Assembly: GCF_046844695.1 (NCBI RefSeq)
Contig: NZ_CP177354.1
Span: forward strand, 5,022,001 to 5,086,000
Direction of reading: 5' to 3'
Source: Pokkaliibacter plantistimulans
Lineage (GTDB): Bacteria; Pseudomonadota; Gammaproteobacteria; Pseudomonadales; Balneatricaceae
Length of the DNA stretch: 64,000 nucleotides
In this document: positions 36,215 to 48,992 of the stretch, piece after piece
Position numbering within the stretch: position 1 is the stretch's first letter
Layout: the number at the start of each line of letters is the position of its first letter
Program-made: the position numbers and the translations under genes
The notes under the pieces: model-generated
The model's input: only the letters and a program-made list of their open reading frames with translations
Told to the model about the DNA's origin: nothing
Databases searched by the model: none

Positions 36215-36381
36215 CGGCCTTGACCGCTGCAATTGACGGGTCAGTAGCGTATCCACATACACCGCTCAGATCAGCTTATTTTCGAGTAAGTGTAACCTAC
36301 CTCAGCGGAAAATGTCTGTCAGCGACCATGCCGCCCATACAAAACTGAGCGGCGCATCATCATAAGCACCGCATCTCTGAA

Positions 36382-37836
36382 CTACTCTGACCGCACGCTA
36401 TCAACAAGGACCGGAAAGCTGGCCACTACTGCAAGCCCGCTGGGCTGCGCATTCCGAGCCACAACGTTACCACCGTGAAAGCGGATGACTCGCTCTACAA
36501 TCGACAAGCCAATGCCATAGCCACTGCCTGTCTGCCTTGCCTGATCGGTACGGTAGAAGGGCTTAAACAGATGCTCCAGCGCTTCCGGCTCTACTCCCGG
36601 CCCTTGATCAGCAATGCTGAACTCCCATCCCTTACCAGCACGTTGCAAAGCAATACTGATAACTGAGTCATCCGGGCTGTACTTGAGCGCATTGCGAATC
36701 AGGTTGTCCATTACCCGGCCCAACCAGCGGCGCTGGCCAATCACCTCAATGTGATCACGCAGTACGGTATCAATACGTATGCCACGCTCCTCTGCTTCAA
36801 GCTGAGCCTGCTCCACTCTTTCCAGCCAAAGGTCCGCTACATCCACCAGCTCCGATGCGTCTGCGGGCTGATTGGCCCTGACCAGCGTCAGGACTTCATC
36901 GATCAGCTCATTGATGGCATTGCCTTCATATTCAATGCGGTCCAGCTCGCGCTCGACTACACCCGCCGCACGATGCCTTGCCAGTTCAAGTGCAATCTGC
37001 AGTCGTGCCAGTGGCGTGCGCAACTCATGTGAAATATCACGCAACAGCTGCTGTTGATCTTCCAGCAGTAACTGCAGACGCTGGGCCATGGTATTGAAAT
37101 CTTTCGCCAACTCACCCAGTTCATCTCTTCTGGAGGAAACCGACTCAGCCACGCGCGAGTTCAGATTACCTTCAGCCAGCTCTCGAGTAGCCCGACTCAA
37201 CGCCTTCAGCGGACGGGTAATATAGCCCGTCAAAATGGCACAGCAGAAAGCAGCCAGAGCAACGGCGATAGCAAGATAAAGGGGCAGGCGATTACGTTGT
37301 GCTATGTCGAAACGCTTGACCTGATCGATAGCCAACCAGTACGGTTTACCATCATCTCTGGCGCTCAGCTCGATATGCTGCCAGGCTCGAAAATGCACAG
37401 GAGGACCGCCTGATGGCTCACCATTAGGCACAAAGCTCTTACCCACCATATCTGGCGGAGGACCGGGAGCCCGGTCACTGGGAGCTCCATTGGCTGGAGG
37501 CACCATCTGCTCAGGCGGCGGCATTGGCCGCCCCTCTTCATCACGATGCCCGTTGGGCGGAGGAGGAATAGGGATAGGGATATTGGTCAAAGGCTGCATC
37601 GCAGGAGAGAGCAGGACCATTCCTTCAGCATTCCATGCGTCAGTCAGTACCTGTTCACCATCACGGCGATAGCGGGAGACCAGGTCGTCTCCCATATGCT
37701 GCCACTGTTCGACGTTGATTTCAGACTCGAACTGCTGGCGTCGTACTTCATCCGCTATAAAGAATGTGGCAACGCTGACCAGGATCATGGTAAGCAACAC
37801 TGCCAGAAGCACTTTCCAATAAAGACGTATTCCCAT
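36382..37836 (-). CDS. CpxA-like sensor histidine kinase
   Basis: The 484-residue kinase has an N-terminal transmembrane helix (residues about 5-27), a periplasmic domain with a striking Pro-rich stretch (IPIPPPPNGH; residues about 80-140), a second helix (about 185-205), HAMP, the H-box RDISHELRTPLARLQ (His about 270) and an HATPase_c domain (NLIRNALKYS, DQGPGVEPE, GYGIGLSIV). It follows the response-regulator gene. Together with the divergent CpxP/Spy-like gene the set matches the Cpx envelope-stress module. A GTG at 37845 would add three residues. Confidence 0.85.
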   Translation of the reverse strand: MGIRLYWKVLLAVLLTMILVSVATFFIADEVRRQQFESEINVEQWQHMGDDLVSRYRRDGEQVLTDAWNAEGMVLLSPAMQPLTNIPIPIPPPPNGHRDEEGRPMPPPEQMVPPANGAPSDRAPGPPPDMVGKSFVPNGEPSGGPPVHFRAWQHIELSARDDGKPYWLAIDQVKRFDIAQRNRLPLYLAIAVALAAFCCAILTGYITRPLKALSRATRELAEGNLNSRVAESVSSRRDELGELAKDFNTMAQRLQLLLEDQQQLLRDISHELRTPLARLQIALELARHRAAGVVERELDRIEYEGNAINELIDEVLTLVRANQPADASELVDVADLWLERVEQAQLEAEERGIRIDTVLRDHIEVIGQRRWLGRVMDNLIRNALKYSPDDSVISIALQRAGKGWEFSIADQGPGVEPEALEHLFKPFYRTDQARQTGSGYGIGLSIVERVIRFHGGNVVARNAQPSGLAVVASFPVLVDSVRSE

Positions 37837-37909
37837 TCTATACACGCTCAGTTTCAGGGCCGACTGACGATGGGAATATCAGGCGCGGGGATTGATCAAA
37901 CTGGTGCAC

Positions 37910-38632
37910 TCAGCCATTGCGCATCTGTGCAGATGGCATACTCAACAAATACCCCTGACCACGTACAGTAGCAATGCGTGGTAACCCATCACCCTCTCCC
38001 AGCTTCTTGCGCAGATTGCTGACATGCATATCCAGGCTACGATCAAAAGGCTGAAGGCGTTTGTGCAGGACCGTACGACTTAAGGTTTCACGACTGAGCA
38101 GTTCATCGGGATGGCTGACCAGCTCAAACAGCAAACTATATTCGGTACTGGTCAACGACAGCTCGCGGCTGTCGGCCTTGACCTGACGGGACTTGGGGTT
38201 GATCTGCAACAGGCCGATCGTTTTAACACCCGTCAATGAAGTCGTGGTTTCAACCGCTGTTTGACGCTCAAGATCAACTCGCCGCAACAGGGCACGAATC
38301 CGTGCCAACAATTCACGTGGGCTGCAAGGCTTAGGCAGATAATCATCCGCACCCATTTCAAGACCCACGATACGGTCCACTTCGTCACCACGCGCTGTCA
38401 GCATGATTACCGGAGTAGACTTGTCCTGGCGCAGTTCACGCAACAGATCAAAACCATTCTTCTTGGGCAGCATGATATCGAGGATGACCAGATCAACCTC
38501 GTTACTCCGCGCCAACACTAAACCTTCTTCTCCATCCCTGGCCCGTAACAGGGTAAAACCTTCCAACTCCAGCAACTCGGTCAGTAGGCCTGCCAACCCT
38601 TCATCATCCTCAACAAGTAATAGTGTAGCCAT
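37910..38632 (-). CDS. cpxR: CpxR-like OmpR-family response regulator
   Basis: The 240-residue regulator has a receiver domain with acidic pocket EDD (8-10), phospho-acceptor Asp52 (LVILDIMLP), conserved Thr (MLTARGD) and Lys (DDYLPKPCSPREL), then an OmpR-type winged-helix domain (about 145-235, LTSTEYSLLFELVSHPDELLS and SLDMHVSNLRKKLG). GGAG precedes the ATG. It is divergent from a CpxP/Spy-like periplasmic protein and upstream of its kinase, which makes CpxR the best family assignment. TTTAC repeats lie in the divergent promoter region. Confidence 0.87.
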   Translation of the reverse strand: MATLLLVEDDEGLAGLLTELLELEGFTLLRARDGEEGLVLARSNEVDLVILDIMLPKKNGFDLLRELRQDKSTPVIMLTARGDEVDRIVGLEMGADDYLPKPCSPRELLARIRALLRRVDLERQTAVETTTSLTGVKTIGLLQINPKSRQVKADSRELSLTSTEYSLLFELVSHPDELLSRETLSRTVLHKRLQPFDRSLDMHVSNLRKKLGEGDGLPRIATVRGQGYLLSMPSAQMRNG

Positions 38633-38699
38633 ACGGACTCCTCTCTAATTGCGCCCATTCTGACATAACCAAATGGGCTAGCCAGCCCATGCAACAAGT

Positions 38700-38736
38700 T
38701 TTACCCCTCCTTTACACAGGTATGACCCCGGTTTAC
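38700..38736. promoter_or_regulatory. Candidate CpxR-box cluster between cpxR and the CpxP/Spy gene
   Basis: Three TTTAC copies occur at 38700, 38711 and 38732, spaced 11 and 21 nt apart, about one and two helical turns. On the minus strand they read GTAAA, matching the direct-repeat form of the enterobacterial CpxR site (GTAAA, short spacer, GTAAA). Binding is inferred. Confidence 0.5.
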
Positions 38737-38787
38737 GCCGCCCTCCATAGACTGTGCTGCATAACATTAACTGAGGAGCTTACCCGT

Positions 38788-39234
38788 ATGAAACCATCTC
38801 TCAGCGTCCTGCTAAGTACCGCAACCGCTGGATTATTAAACATGTCTCTTGTACATGCCGAGCCCATGCCTATCACTCAGAACTGTGGTGCCGTCCCTGT
38901 CATGCTTCCCATGCCAATGCCTGGACACGATGTGGGTACGCCTCCACCTCGCGCTCATGACGATAACGACTTCATGCACATGACCCGCGATCTGGACCTG
39001 ACCGACGAGCAACTGGCTAATATCAAAACGATCCAGGCATCTCATCAAGCGGAACGCGAAAATCTGCACCAGCAGGAACATGATATTGATCACAAAGTCA
39101 TGGATGAGGTGTTTGCCATTCTTACTCCAGAGCAGCAGTCCTTGGTAAAAGCCAGAAAGGAATTGCACAAGGCAGAGTTGACCCTGCGTATCCAGCAGCT
39201 GCAGAGCGAACTGAAAAAGCTGAGCAGTAACTAG
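38788..39234 (+). CDS. CpxP/Spy-family periplasmic LTxxQ protein
   Basis: The 148-residue protein has a signal peptide (cleavage near VHA-EP) and two LTxxQ-type motifs: DLTDEQLANI and LTPEQQSLV, with the helical charged segment between them (ERENLHQQEHDIDH). CpxP/Spy proteins are periplasmic chaperones and inhibitors of the CpxA sensor. GAGGAG lies 9 nt before the ATG at 38788; the longer upstream frame is not used. An extra His/Asp/Pro-rich segment (MPGHDVGTPPPRAHDDNDF) could bind metal. It is divergent from cpxR. Confidence 0.85.
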   Translation: MKPSLSVLLSTATAGLLNMSLVHAEPMPITQNCGAVPVMLPMPMPGHDVGTPPPRAHDDNDFMHMTRDLDLTDEQLANIKTIQASHQAERENLHQQEHDIDHKVMDEVFAILTPEQQSLVKARKELHKAELTLRIQQLQSELKKLSSN

Positions 39235-39250
39235 GACTCATTTAAACCAC

Positions 39251-39277
39251 ATGGGTGACCCTCACGTAGTCACCCAT
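39251..39277 (+). terminator. Possible terminator of the CpxP/Spy gene
   Basis: ATGGGTGAC pairs with GTCACCCAT around a 9-nt loop, followed by a weak T-rich stretch (CATTTATG). Position fits, but the tail is poor. Confidence 0.5.
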
Positions 39278-39383
39278 CATTTATGCTGATCAGACATATA
39301 AATCTGATTAAATATTCTTGGACAGAATAACGCATCGACTCTAGGCTAACCCCGTTTCCTCTTATGCCTTGAGCTTCAATGTC

Positions 39384-41171
39384 ATGGACTACCATCAGTT
39401 AGTTGTCGCCTTTGTTCTTATATGGATGCTTTGGGCCTTCGTCACTGAACGTCATGGACCCGATCTGGTCGCTGGCATCGGTGTCTCTGTACTGATGATT
39501 GTGGGCATACTAAGTCCAAACGAAACATTGGCGGTATTCAGTAACTCAGCCCCTGTTACCATCGCCTGCATGTTCGTGCTCAGTGCTGCACTTGAGCGAA
39601 CAGGTTGTGTTGCCTGGCTGGCAGAAATTCTCAGTCGAGTCTGTGGGCAAAGTTTACGTTCAACACTGTTTGGCTTAATGCTGCTAGTAATTTTCCTGTC
39701 GGCATTTATCAACAACACTCCTGTGGTTGCCATCTTTACGCCTGTAGCAATGGCACTGGCTCGCAGCCGAAAATTGCCTCCCTCCAAGCTGCTAATCCCT
39801 CTGTCCTATGCCTCAATAATGGGTGGAACACTGACCATGATTGGCACATCGACCAACATTCTGGTCGATGGGGTGGTCCGCAGCCTTGGATTACCTTCAT
39901 TTCATATTTTTGATATCAGCATGATGGGGCTGATCAGCGCGTCGGTAGGCCTCCTATTCATTTTAGGTTTTGGGCCGCTGCTGTTGCCCGTTCGTGAAAC
40001 GCTGTCACAACGCCTACAGCCGGGTCAGGATCGGGTATTCATGTCTGAAGTTCTCATCCCCCACAACTCCAACGTTGTCGGGCAAAACCTTTCTGAAGCA
40101 GGTCTGAACGGCAACAGCGGCATTCAGGTTCTCAAGGTCTTCCGTGATGAAGAGGAGCTAAGCCAACCTCTTCACACCACAGTTCTGTGCGCCGGGGACC
40201 GCTTGATAATGCACTCCTCAGTACAGGACATGCTGGAGCTGAGAGCAGATGGTCGCTTGGCCTTTGCACGCTCGAGCCCGGACAAGTTTGAAACCATCTC
40301 CACGCATGATGCGACATTAAGAGAGGTTATTGTTGGCCGTCACTCACGCTATACCGACCGTCCGATGTCAGATCTCAATCTTGCTGCACGCTACGGTATT
40401 CACGTATTGGCGGTACATCGCAAGGACGAAAATATTCAGGAGAATCTGGACACATTGCAGCTGGAGTTTGGAGACGTCCTGCTGGTTGAGGGTACGGCTT
40501 CTCAGGTCAAAAAATTCGCTGAAAACGGTAATCTGATCATCCTCAATACCGTACAGGATAAATTCTATCGCAAAGACAAAGCCGGCATAGCTATCGGCGC
40601 TATTCTGCTGGTGATGATTCTGGCGGGGGTTGGCGTAATGCCGATTGAAGGCCTGGCGATGATCGCGGCCATCGGCGTCATTCTAGCGGGCTGCCTGAAC
40701 GTAGACGAAGCCTACAAAGCCGTTGAATGGCGCATATTGATGATGATCTTCGGTATGCTAGCCATCAGCAAAGCCATGGACAAAACTGGCTTGGTCAATG
40801 ATCTCGTCGCCACTCTTACGCCGTACGCCTCCTTGGCTGGGCCCGTTGTTTTGCTGTCAGGTATCTATCTGCTTACTTCGATATTGACAGAAATGCTGAG
40901 TAACAATGCCGTAGCGGTATTGGTTGCGCCGATTGCCATAGGTATGGCCCAACAACTAGGGCTGGATCCCAAGCCGTTTGCCATCGCCGTAATGTTTGCC
41001 GCCAGTGCCAGTTTTGCCACTCCCATCGGTTATCAGACCAACACTTTTGTATACAGTGCAGGAGGCTATCGCTTCGCAGACTTCCTGCGTATTGGTCTGC
41101 CCATGAATATCCTTCTATGGATAGTCGCGTCGATTGCCATTCCACTTATCTGGCCACTAACAACGTCATAA
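39384..41171 (+). CDS. SLC13-family anion permease with two RCK_C domains (second copy)
   Basis: This 595-residue paralogue of the permease at 8576 has the same layout: N-terminal membrane half (FINNTPVVAIFTP, MIGTSTNILVDG), two RCK_C domains (about residues 210-385) and a C-terminal membrane half (TEMLSNNAVAVLVAP, ATPIGYQTNTF). It is in a different context, between the Cpx set and asparaginase, and has normal base composition, so the substrate may differ (sulfate, di- or tricarboxylate). The ATG at 39384 is preferred to an upstream TTG; neither has a strong Shine-Dalgarno. Confidence 0.8.
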   Translation: MDYHQLVVAFVLIWMLWAFVTERHGPDLVAGIGVSVLMIVGILSPNETLAVFSNSAPVTIACMFVLSAALERTGCVAWLAEILSRVCGQSLRSTLFGLMLLVIFLSAFINNTPVVAIFTPVAMALARSRKLPPSKLLIPLSYASIMGGTLTMIGTSTNILVDGVVRSLGLPSFHIFDISMMGLISASVGLLFILGFGPLLLPVRETLSQRLQPGQDRVFMSEVLIPHNSNVVGQNLSEAGLNGNSGIQVLKVFRDEEELSQPLHTTVLCAGDRLIMHSSVQDMLELRADGRLAFARSSPDKFETISTHDATLREVIVGRHSRYTDRPMSDLNLAARYGIHVLAVHRKDENIQENLDTLQLEFGDVLLVEGTASQVKKFAENGNLIILNTVQDKFYRKDKAGIAIGAILLVMILAGVGVMPIEGLAMIAAIGVILAGCLNVDEAYKAVEWRILMMIFGMLAISKAMDKTGLVNDLVATLTPYASLAGPVVLLSGIYLLTSILTEMLSNNAVAVLVAPIAIGMAQQLGLDPKPFAIAVMFAASASFATPIGYQTNTFVYSAGGYRFADFLRIGLPMNILLWIVASIAIPLIWPLTTS

Positions 41172-41230
41172 GCTCAGCTATTGCACCATCTCGGCATAAA
41201 TAGGAGCATAGCCGTTCATCCGACATCTAC

Positions 41231-41261
41231 GATGCCCTTTAAATAAAGGGCATCTTTATTT
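41231..41261 (+). terminator. Rho-independent terminator, SLC13 / ansA
   Basis: A perfect 10-bp stem (GATGCCCTTT / AAAGGGCATC) with an AAAT loop and a TTTATTT tail. Confidence 0.88.
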
Positions 41262-41303
41262 GGCATGTCATCGCAGGACAAAAAGAAAAGAGAAAATGCT
41301 GTT

Positions 41304-42317
41304 ATGAGCAAACGAGTTTATGTTGCCTACACAGGCGGTACGTTGGGGATGCAGGCAAGTGAAAACGGATTTGTGCCTGCTCGCAACTTCCTGGAACCTT
41401 TCTTTACGTCACTTGGAAGCGCAATAACCAGTCAGTTCTCTTTCACATTCAACGAATACGCTGAGCTGATTGACAGCAGCAATGCAACACCACAAGACTG
41501 GTTGGATATTGCCAGAGACATCAAGGCTCACTACCAGGACCACGATGCATTTTTGATACTCCATGGTACAGACACTATGGCGTATACAGCATCGGCTCTG
41601 TCCTTCTGGCTTCAAGGCCTTGATAAGCCCGTCGTCATTACCGGCTCACAGATCCCTTTCTGCCTGGAGCGCAGCGACGCAGTTAGCAACGTCACCAATG
41701 CATTGTCATGGCTGAAGATGGAGGCATTATCAGAAGTCGGGCTTTGCTTCCATGACCGCTTACTGAGAGGCAATGCAAGTAGCAAAGTGAAAGCGACACA
41801 GCTCGACGCGTTTGATTCACTCAATCAACCATGGTTGGGGAAGATGGCTATCAAGCCCAAGCTTAACTATGCAAACCTGCTCCCCAAACCTATTTCAGGC
41901 AGCGACTGGCAGCTCCCTAAACAAGCCGACAACAATGTTGCTGTACTGAGGATATTTCCAGGCATGACAGCAAACTTGCTGAAATGCGCCTTTGACAGTG
42001 GATATACCGGTGTCATTCTACAGAGCTATGGCACGGGGAATGCCCCAGATAAAGACTTGGAGTTATTACAAACGATAGAAGGTTATACAGCAGAAGGGAA
42101 AATAATCGTTAACCTCTCGCAGTGCCCTTATGGCGAAGTAGACAGCGCTTACGCTACCGGTTCACGACTAGCACAAGCAGGCGTTATTAGTGGAAACACT
42201 ATGACGGTAGAAGCGGCTTTCACCAAACTTCACGTACTCCTTCAACAATCTACTGATCGAGACGACGTTATGAAACTGTTTCAACAGAACCTTTGCGGCG
42301 AGCTATCACAGCTGTAA
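41304..42317 (+). CDS. ansA: Type I (cytoplasmic) L-asparaginase
   Basis: The 337-residue enzyme hydrolyses L-asparagine to aspartate and ammonia. It shows the two catalytic Thr motifs: YTGGTLGM near residue 10 and the LHGTDTMAYTA segment near 90, with the later Lys of the second triad in WLKMEAL. No signal peptide is seen, which with its length (E. coli AnsA is 338) points to the cytoplasmic form. The ATG at 41304 is preferred; an in-frame ATG at 41265 would add 13 charged residues. Terminators flank it on both sides, so it is monocistronic. Confidence 0.92.
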   Translation: MSKRVYVAYTGGTLGMQASENGFVPARNFLEPFFTSLGSAITSQFSFTFNEYAELIDSSNATPQDWLDIARDIKAHYQDHDAFLILHGTDTMAYTASALSFWLQGLDKPVVITGSQIPFCLERSDAVSNVTNALSWLKMEALSEVGLCFHDRLLRGNASSKVKATQLDAFDSLNQPWLGKMAIKPKLNYANLLPKPISGSDWQLPKQADNNVAVLRIFPGMTANLLKCAFDSGYTGVILQSYGTGNAPDKDLELLQTIEGYTAEGKIIVNLSQCPYGEVDSAYATGSRLAQAGVISGNTMTVEAAFTKLHVLLQQSTDRDDVMKLFQQNLCGELSQL

Positions 42318-42339
42318 TAAGCAAAATACATGTCACAAC

Positions 42340-42371
42340 AAACCCGGCATAGCTTCATCTGCCGGGTTTTA
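42340..42371. terminator. Bidirectional terminator, ansA / kinase-like gene
   Basis: AAACCCGGCA pairs with TGCCGGGTTT around a 10-nt loop, with T-rich ends in both directions, between two convergent genes. Confidence 0.85.
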
Positions 42372-43157
42372 TTCAGCCTGTTTTCTCAAAAATTTCAAAG
42401 TAGCGTACGTCTGCTTAACATCATGCCCGCCAACTCCTTTAAGCAATCGTGCCGCCTGGAATATCCACCCCATGCGACCAGCGAGATGGCAGGTTGCTAG
42501 CCACACATCCCTTGGCGCATTCCTTTGATAAGTCCGCCAGACGTCCAGGACGAGCGTACTATCCTCTGGCAAATAGCGATACAGTCCATGAATAAGCAAG
42601 AATAAATCGCGGACCATACAGTCCAGAGGACTTATCTTCGCTGCCAAATCTTCCTCAAAGTCGATAAAAACGATATTGAAACCATTCCAAAGAATATCAC
42701 GCAAGGCAGGTCGTCCATGCCATCGGCCATTATGGTGCAACTTAGCCAAGGCATAAGCGGCTTGTTGTAAGATTTCTTGCTGTTCAGAGGCAGAGTATTC
42801 ATGCTGTTTCCCCTGAAGTATATGGTGAAGAGCAATCCCCGCATCTTCAATTGCAAACCAATCATCACCAGACGCCAGCACAGCCGGCACGGCAACCCCT
42901 TTCGATCTTAGAACTTGCAGGCGACGTATCTCATCTTTCAGCGCAGCTACACCACCTTCGCTTACTGTGGAGGTAAACAGGGGATTTGATGTGATAGAGG
43001 CTACCACGTCCCCAAGCTTATGCCAGACGCTCTGAATATGTTGCTCAGACTGCTTAACCCAGACCTTACGCCCCTTCCACTCAACAGCAAAGACTCGTTT
43101 CTTTCTGGTCTGTTTCTGCTGCTCGATATAAGAAGACAACTCCATGTCGTTTTGCAT
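42369..43157 (-). CDS. Kinase-fold protein, Kdo/InaA-like
   Basis: A 262-residue soluble protein resembling the small eukaryotic-like kinase fold of the WaaP/InaA/BUD32 group. A likely ATP-binding Lys is in KGRKVWVKQSE. A catalytic-loop-like segment HNGRWHGRPALRDILW is followed by NIVFIDFEEDL, where the DFE takes the place of DFG. The usual HGDxxxxN pattern is altered (HGRPALRDILWN). Start is the ATG at 43157 with AGGTGA upstream. It may phosphorylate a lipid-A/LPS sugar or another small molecule, but the substrate is unknown. It lies between ansA and the rRNA operon. Confidence 0.6.
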   Translation of the reverse strand: MQNDMELSSYIEQQKQTRKKRVFAVEWKGRKVWVKQSEQHIQSVWHKLGDVVASITSNPLFTSTVSEGGVAALKDEIRRLQVLRSKGVAVPAVLASGDDWFAIEDAGIALHHILQGKQHEYSASEQQEILQQAAYALAKLHHNGRWHGRPALRDILWNGFNIVFIDFEEDLAAKISPLDCMVRDLFLLIHGLYRYLPEDSTLVLDVWRTYQRNAPRDVWLATCHLAGRMGWIFQAARLLKGVGGHDVKQTYATLKFLRKQAE

Positions 43158-43275
43158 CGGCATCACCTGTAACTTGAAAATGGACTCATTCAGGGCTGAA
43201 AGTACCCAGCACCTGTTGATCAACATAAGAGAGGTATATTGCTATGCGTAATGATGCTAACACACAAGAAATTCC

Positions 43276-43310
43276 CAAAAACAAAACCCCTGACCGTTAC
43301 CGATCAGGGG
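43276..43310 (-). terminator. Terminator of the rRNA operon
   Basis: On the minus strand CCCCTGATCGG TA CGGTCAGGGG-type stem is followed by TTTTGTTTTT, 14 nt or so after the 5S 3' end. Confidence 0.9.
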
Positions 43311-43323
43311 GTGCTGTAGTTGA

Positions 43324-43442
43324 TGCCTGGCGATGACCTACTCTCACATGGGGAAACCCCACACTACCATCGGCGCTGACGCGTTTCACTTCTGAGTTCG
43401 GGATGGAGTCAGGTGGTTCCACGTCGCTATGGTCGCCAGGCA
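43324..43442 (-). rRNA. rrf: 5S ribosomal RNA
   Basis: About 119 nt beginning TGCCTGGCGACC and ending with the complementary CGCCAGGCA-type terminal stem, with the internal GAACTCAGAAGTGAAACGC segment of bacterial 5S. It is the last gene of the operon; ends are accurate to about 1-2 nt. Confidence 0.95.
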
Positions 43443-43599
43443 ATTCTGGCTGAGTCTCTCGGGCTTACGTTCTCTGTCCGCTTCCGCTGACAGCCGCCGG
43501 TTTACTCAAATAAGGGTGGCTCTAATTTGACTACTCGCATCTTCATGCGCTTGCGACGATCACAAAATCTCTTCGTCTATCCAGTGCTTCACCAAGTCT

Positions 43600-43610
43600 C
43601 TTAGCTTATA

Positions 43611-43618
<8 letters not shown>
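43600..43618 (-). other. 23S RNase III processing stem, 3' arm
   Basis: A 19-nt segment perfectly complementary to 46481-46499 flanks the two ends of 23S rRNA, the classic double-stranded substrate for RNase III. Confidence 0.85.
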
Positions 43619-46480
<2,862 letters not shown>

Positions 46481-46487
<7 letters not shown>

Positions 46488-46499
46488 ATATAAGCTAAG
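46481..46499 (-). other. 23S RNase III processing stem, 5' arm
   Basis: Pairs perfectly over 19 nt with 43600-43618. Confidence 0.85.
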
Positions 46500-46611
46500 C
46501 AACCTGGTGTAACTTACATTTCGACTTACCAACTCACGTCAGTAAGTAGCCTGTAACGCGCCGGATAAACGCTTGAGATTTCGTTTATCGTCTATCAAAT
46601 TAGATCCACAT

Positions 46612-46623
46612 TGTTAAAGAGCA
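46612..46623 (-). promoter_or_regulatory. boxA antitermination element in the 16S-23S spacer
   Basis: TGCTCTTTAACA on the minus strand matches the rRNA boxA consensus bound by NusB/NusE. It lies between tRNA-Ala and 23S, as in other gammaproteobacteria. Confidence 0.85.
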
Positions 46624-46734
46624 GCGGGATGATGATCCCTAAAGTGAGCACATCTTACGACTTACCCAGCTTTAACCGATGCTTTCTGGACCCGTCACCG
46701 AAGTGGCAGTCGTCATAAAACATGAGTTAAGGCT

Positions 46735-46810
46735 TGGTGGAGCCAAGGAGGATCGAACTCCTGACCTCCTGCGTGCAAGGCAGGCGCTCTCCCAGCTGAG
46801 CTATGGCCCC
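46735..46810 (-). tRNA. tRNA-Ala (anticodon TGC)
   Basis: A 76-nt cloverleaf starting GGGGCCATAGCTC, anticodon loop with TGC, T-loop GTTCGATCC and encoded CCA end. It is in the rRNA spacer. Confidence 0.97.
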
Positions 46811-46852
46811 ATGATAAGATTTTCCAGCCTCCCTGCATCGCTGCAGTAAAAC

Positions 46853-46929
<77 letters not shown>

Positions 46930-46952
46930 ATTTCGTATGCTCTCTTACATCA

Positions 46953-46978
46953 AATCGGATAATTCGTTGTGGACACTT
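46953..46978 (-). other. 16S RNase III processing stem, 3' arm
   Basis: This 26-nt segment is nearly fully complementary to 48638-48662 (one mismatch and one bulge), flanking the 16S rRNA on both sides. Confidence 0.8.
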
Positions 46979-46995
46979 ATTCCGTCGTCTTCGGT

Positions 46996-48538
<1,543 letters not shown>

Positions 48539-48637
48539 AATTCATACAGTGCTTTAAGTGCACCAAACTTGGCTCAGAGATCCACATTACTCAACGAATT
48601 GAGCATCGTTCTCTGACTATTTTGTCGAGTCAGGAAC

Positions 48638-48662
48638 AAGTGCCCACACGAATTATCCGATT
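48638..48662 (-). other. 16S RNase III processing stem, 5' arm
   Basis: Pairs with 46953-46978 across the 16S gene. Confidence 0.8.
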
Positions 48663-48665
48663 GAT

Positions 48666-48677
48666 TTTTAAAGAGCA
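48666..48677 (-). promoter_or_regulatory. boxA element in the rRNA leader
   Basis: TGCTCTTTAAAA on the minus strand lies upstream of 16S, a near match to the boxA consensus and to the spacer copy. Confidence 0.8.
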
Positions 48678-48714
48678 GCTGGTGATCGCAACCACCAGTG
48701 AAGAAGAGGTGCGC

Positions 48715-48742
48715 ATTCTATCGAATCACCGGAAGATGTCAA
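48715..48742 (-). promoter_or_regulatory. rRNA promoter P2 (proximal)
   Basis: On the minus strand TTGACA, 16 nt, TAGAAT, then a GC-rich GCGCACC discriminator typical of stringently controlled rRNA promoters. Confidence 0.85.
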
Positions 48743-48861
48743 GCCGCGTTTTCGCTTGGCTTTTCTCCAGCATTCGCCGTTGCCGGCTAAGGTACTGAAT
48801 TTGAACATCTTCTTTTTCTTCCAGAGCACTCAGCGTGTCGCTGCGTGTTCAGTGGGGGCGC

Positions 48862-48889
48862 ATTATAGGCACTTCCGGGAGTCTGTCAA
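48862..48889 (-). promoter_or_regulatory. rRNA promoter P1 (distal)
   Basis: On the minus strand a perfect consensus TTGACA, 16 nt, TATAAT, then GCGCCCCC, a strongly GC-rich discriminator. It lies about 147 nt upstream of the proximal promoter. Confidence 0.9.
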
Positions 48890-48935
48890 CACTCTTCTCA
48901 ACAAAATGCCCCCCCTAAAACTGACCACCACAAGC

Positions 48936-48957
48936 GCAAAAGGCCCCGTAGGGCCTT
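48936..48957 (-). terminator. Terminator of tyrS
   Basis: On the minus strand AAGGCCC, loop, GGGCCTT followed by TTTG, 36 nt after the tyrS stop and before the rRNA promoters. Confidence 0.75.
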
Positions 48958-48992
48958 ATGTGATAAGCAAAGCGATTTTGAGTCCGATGAAC

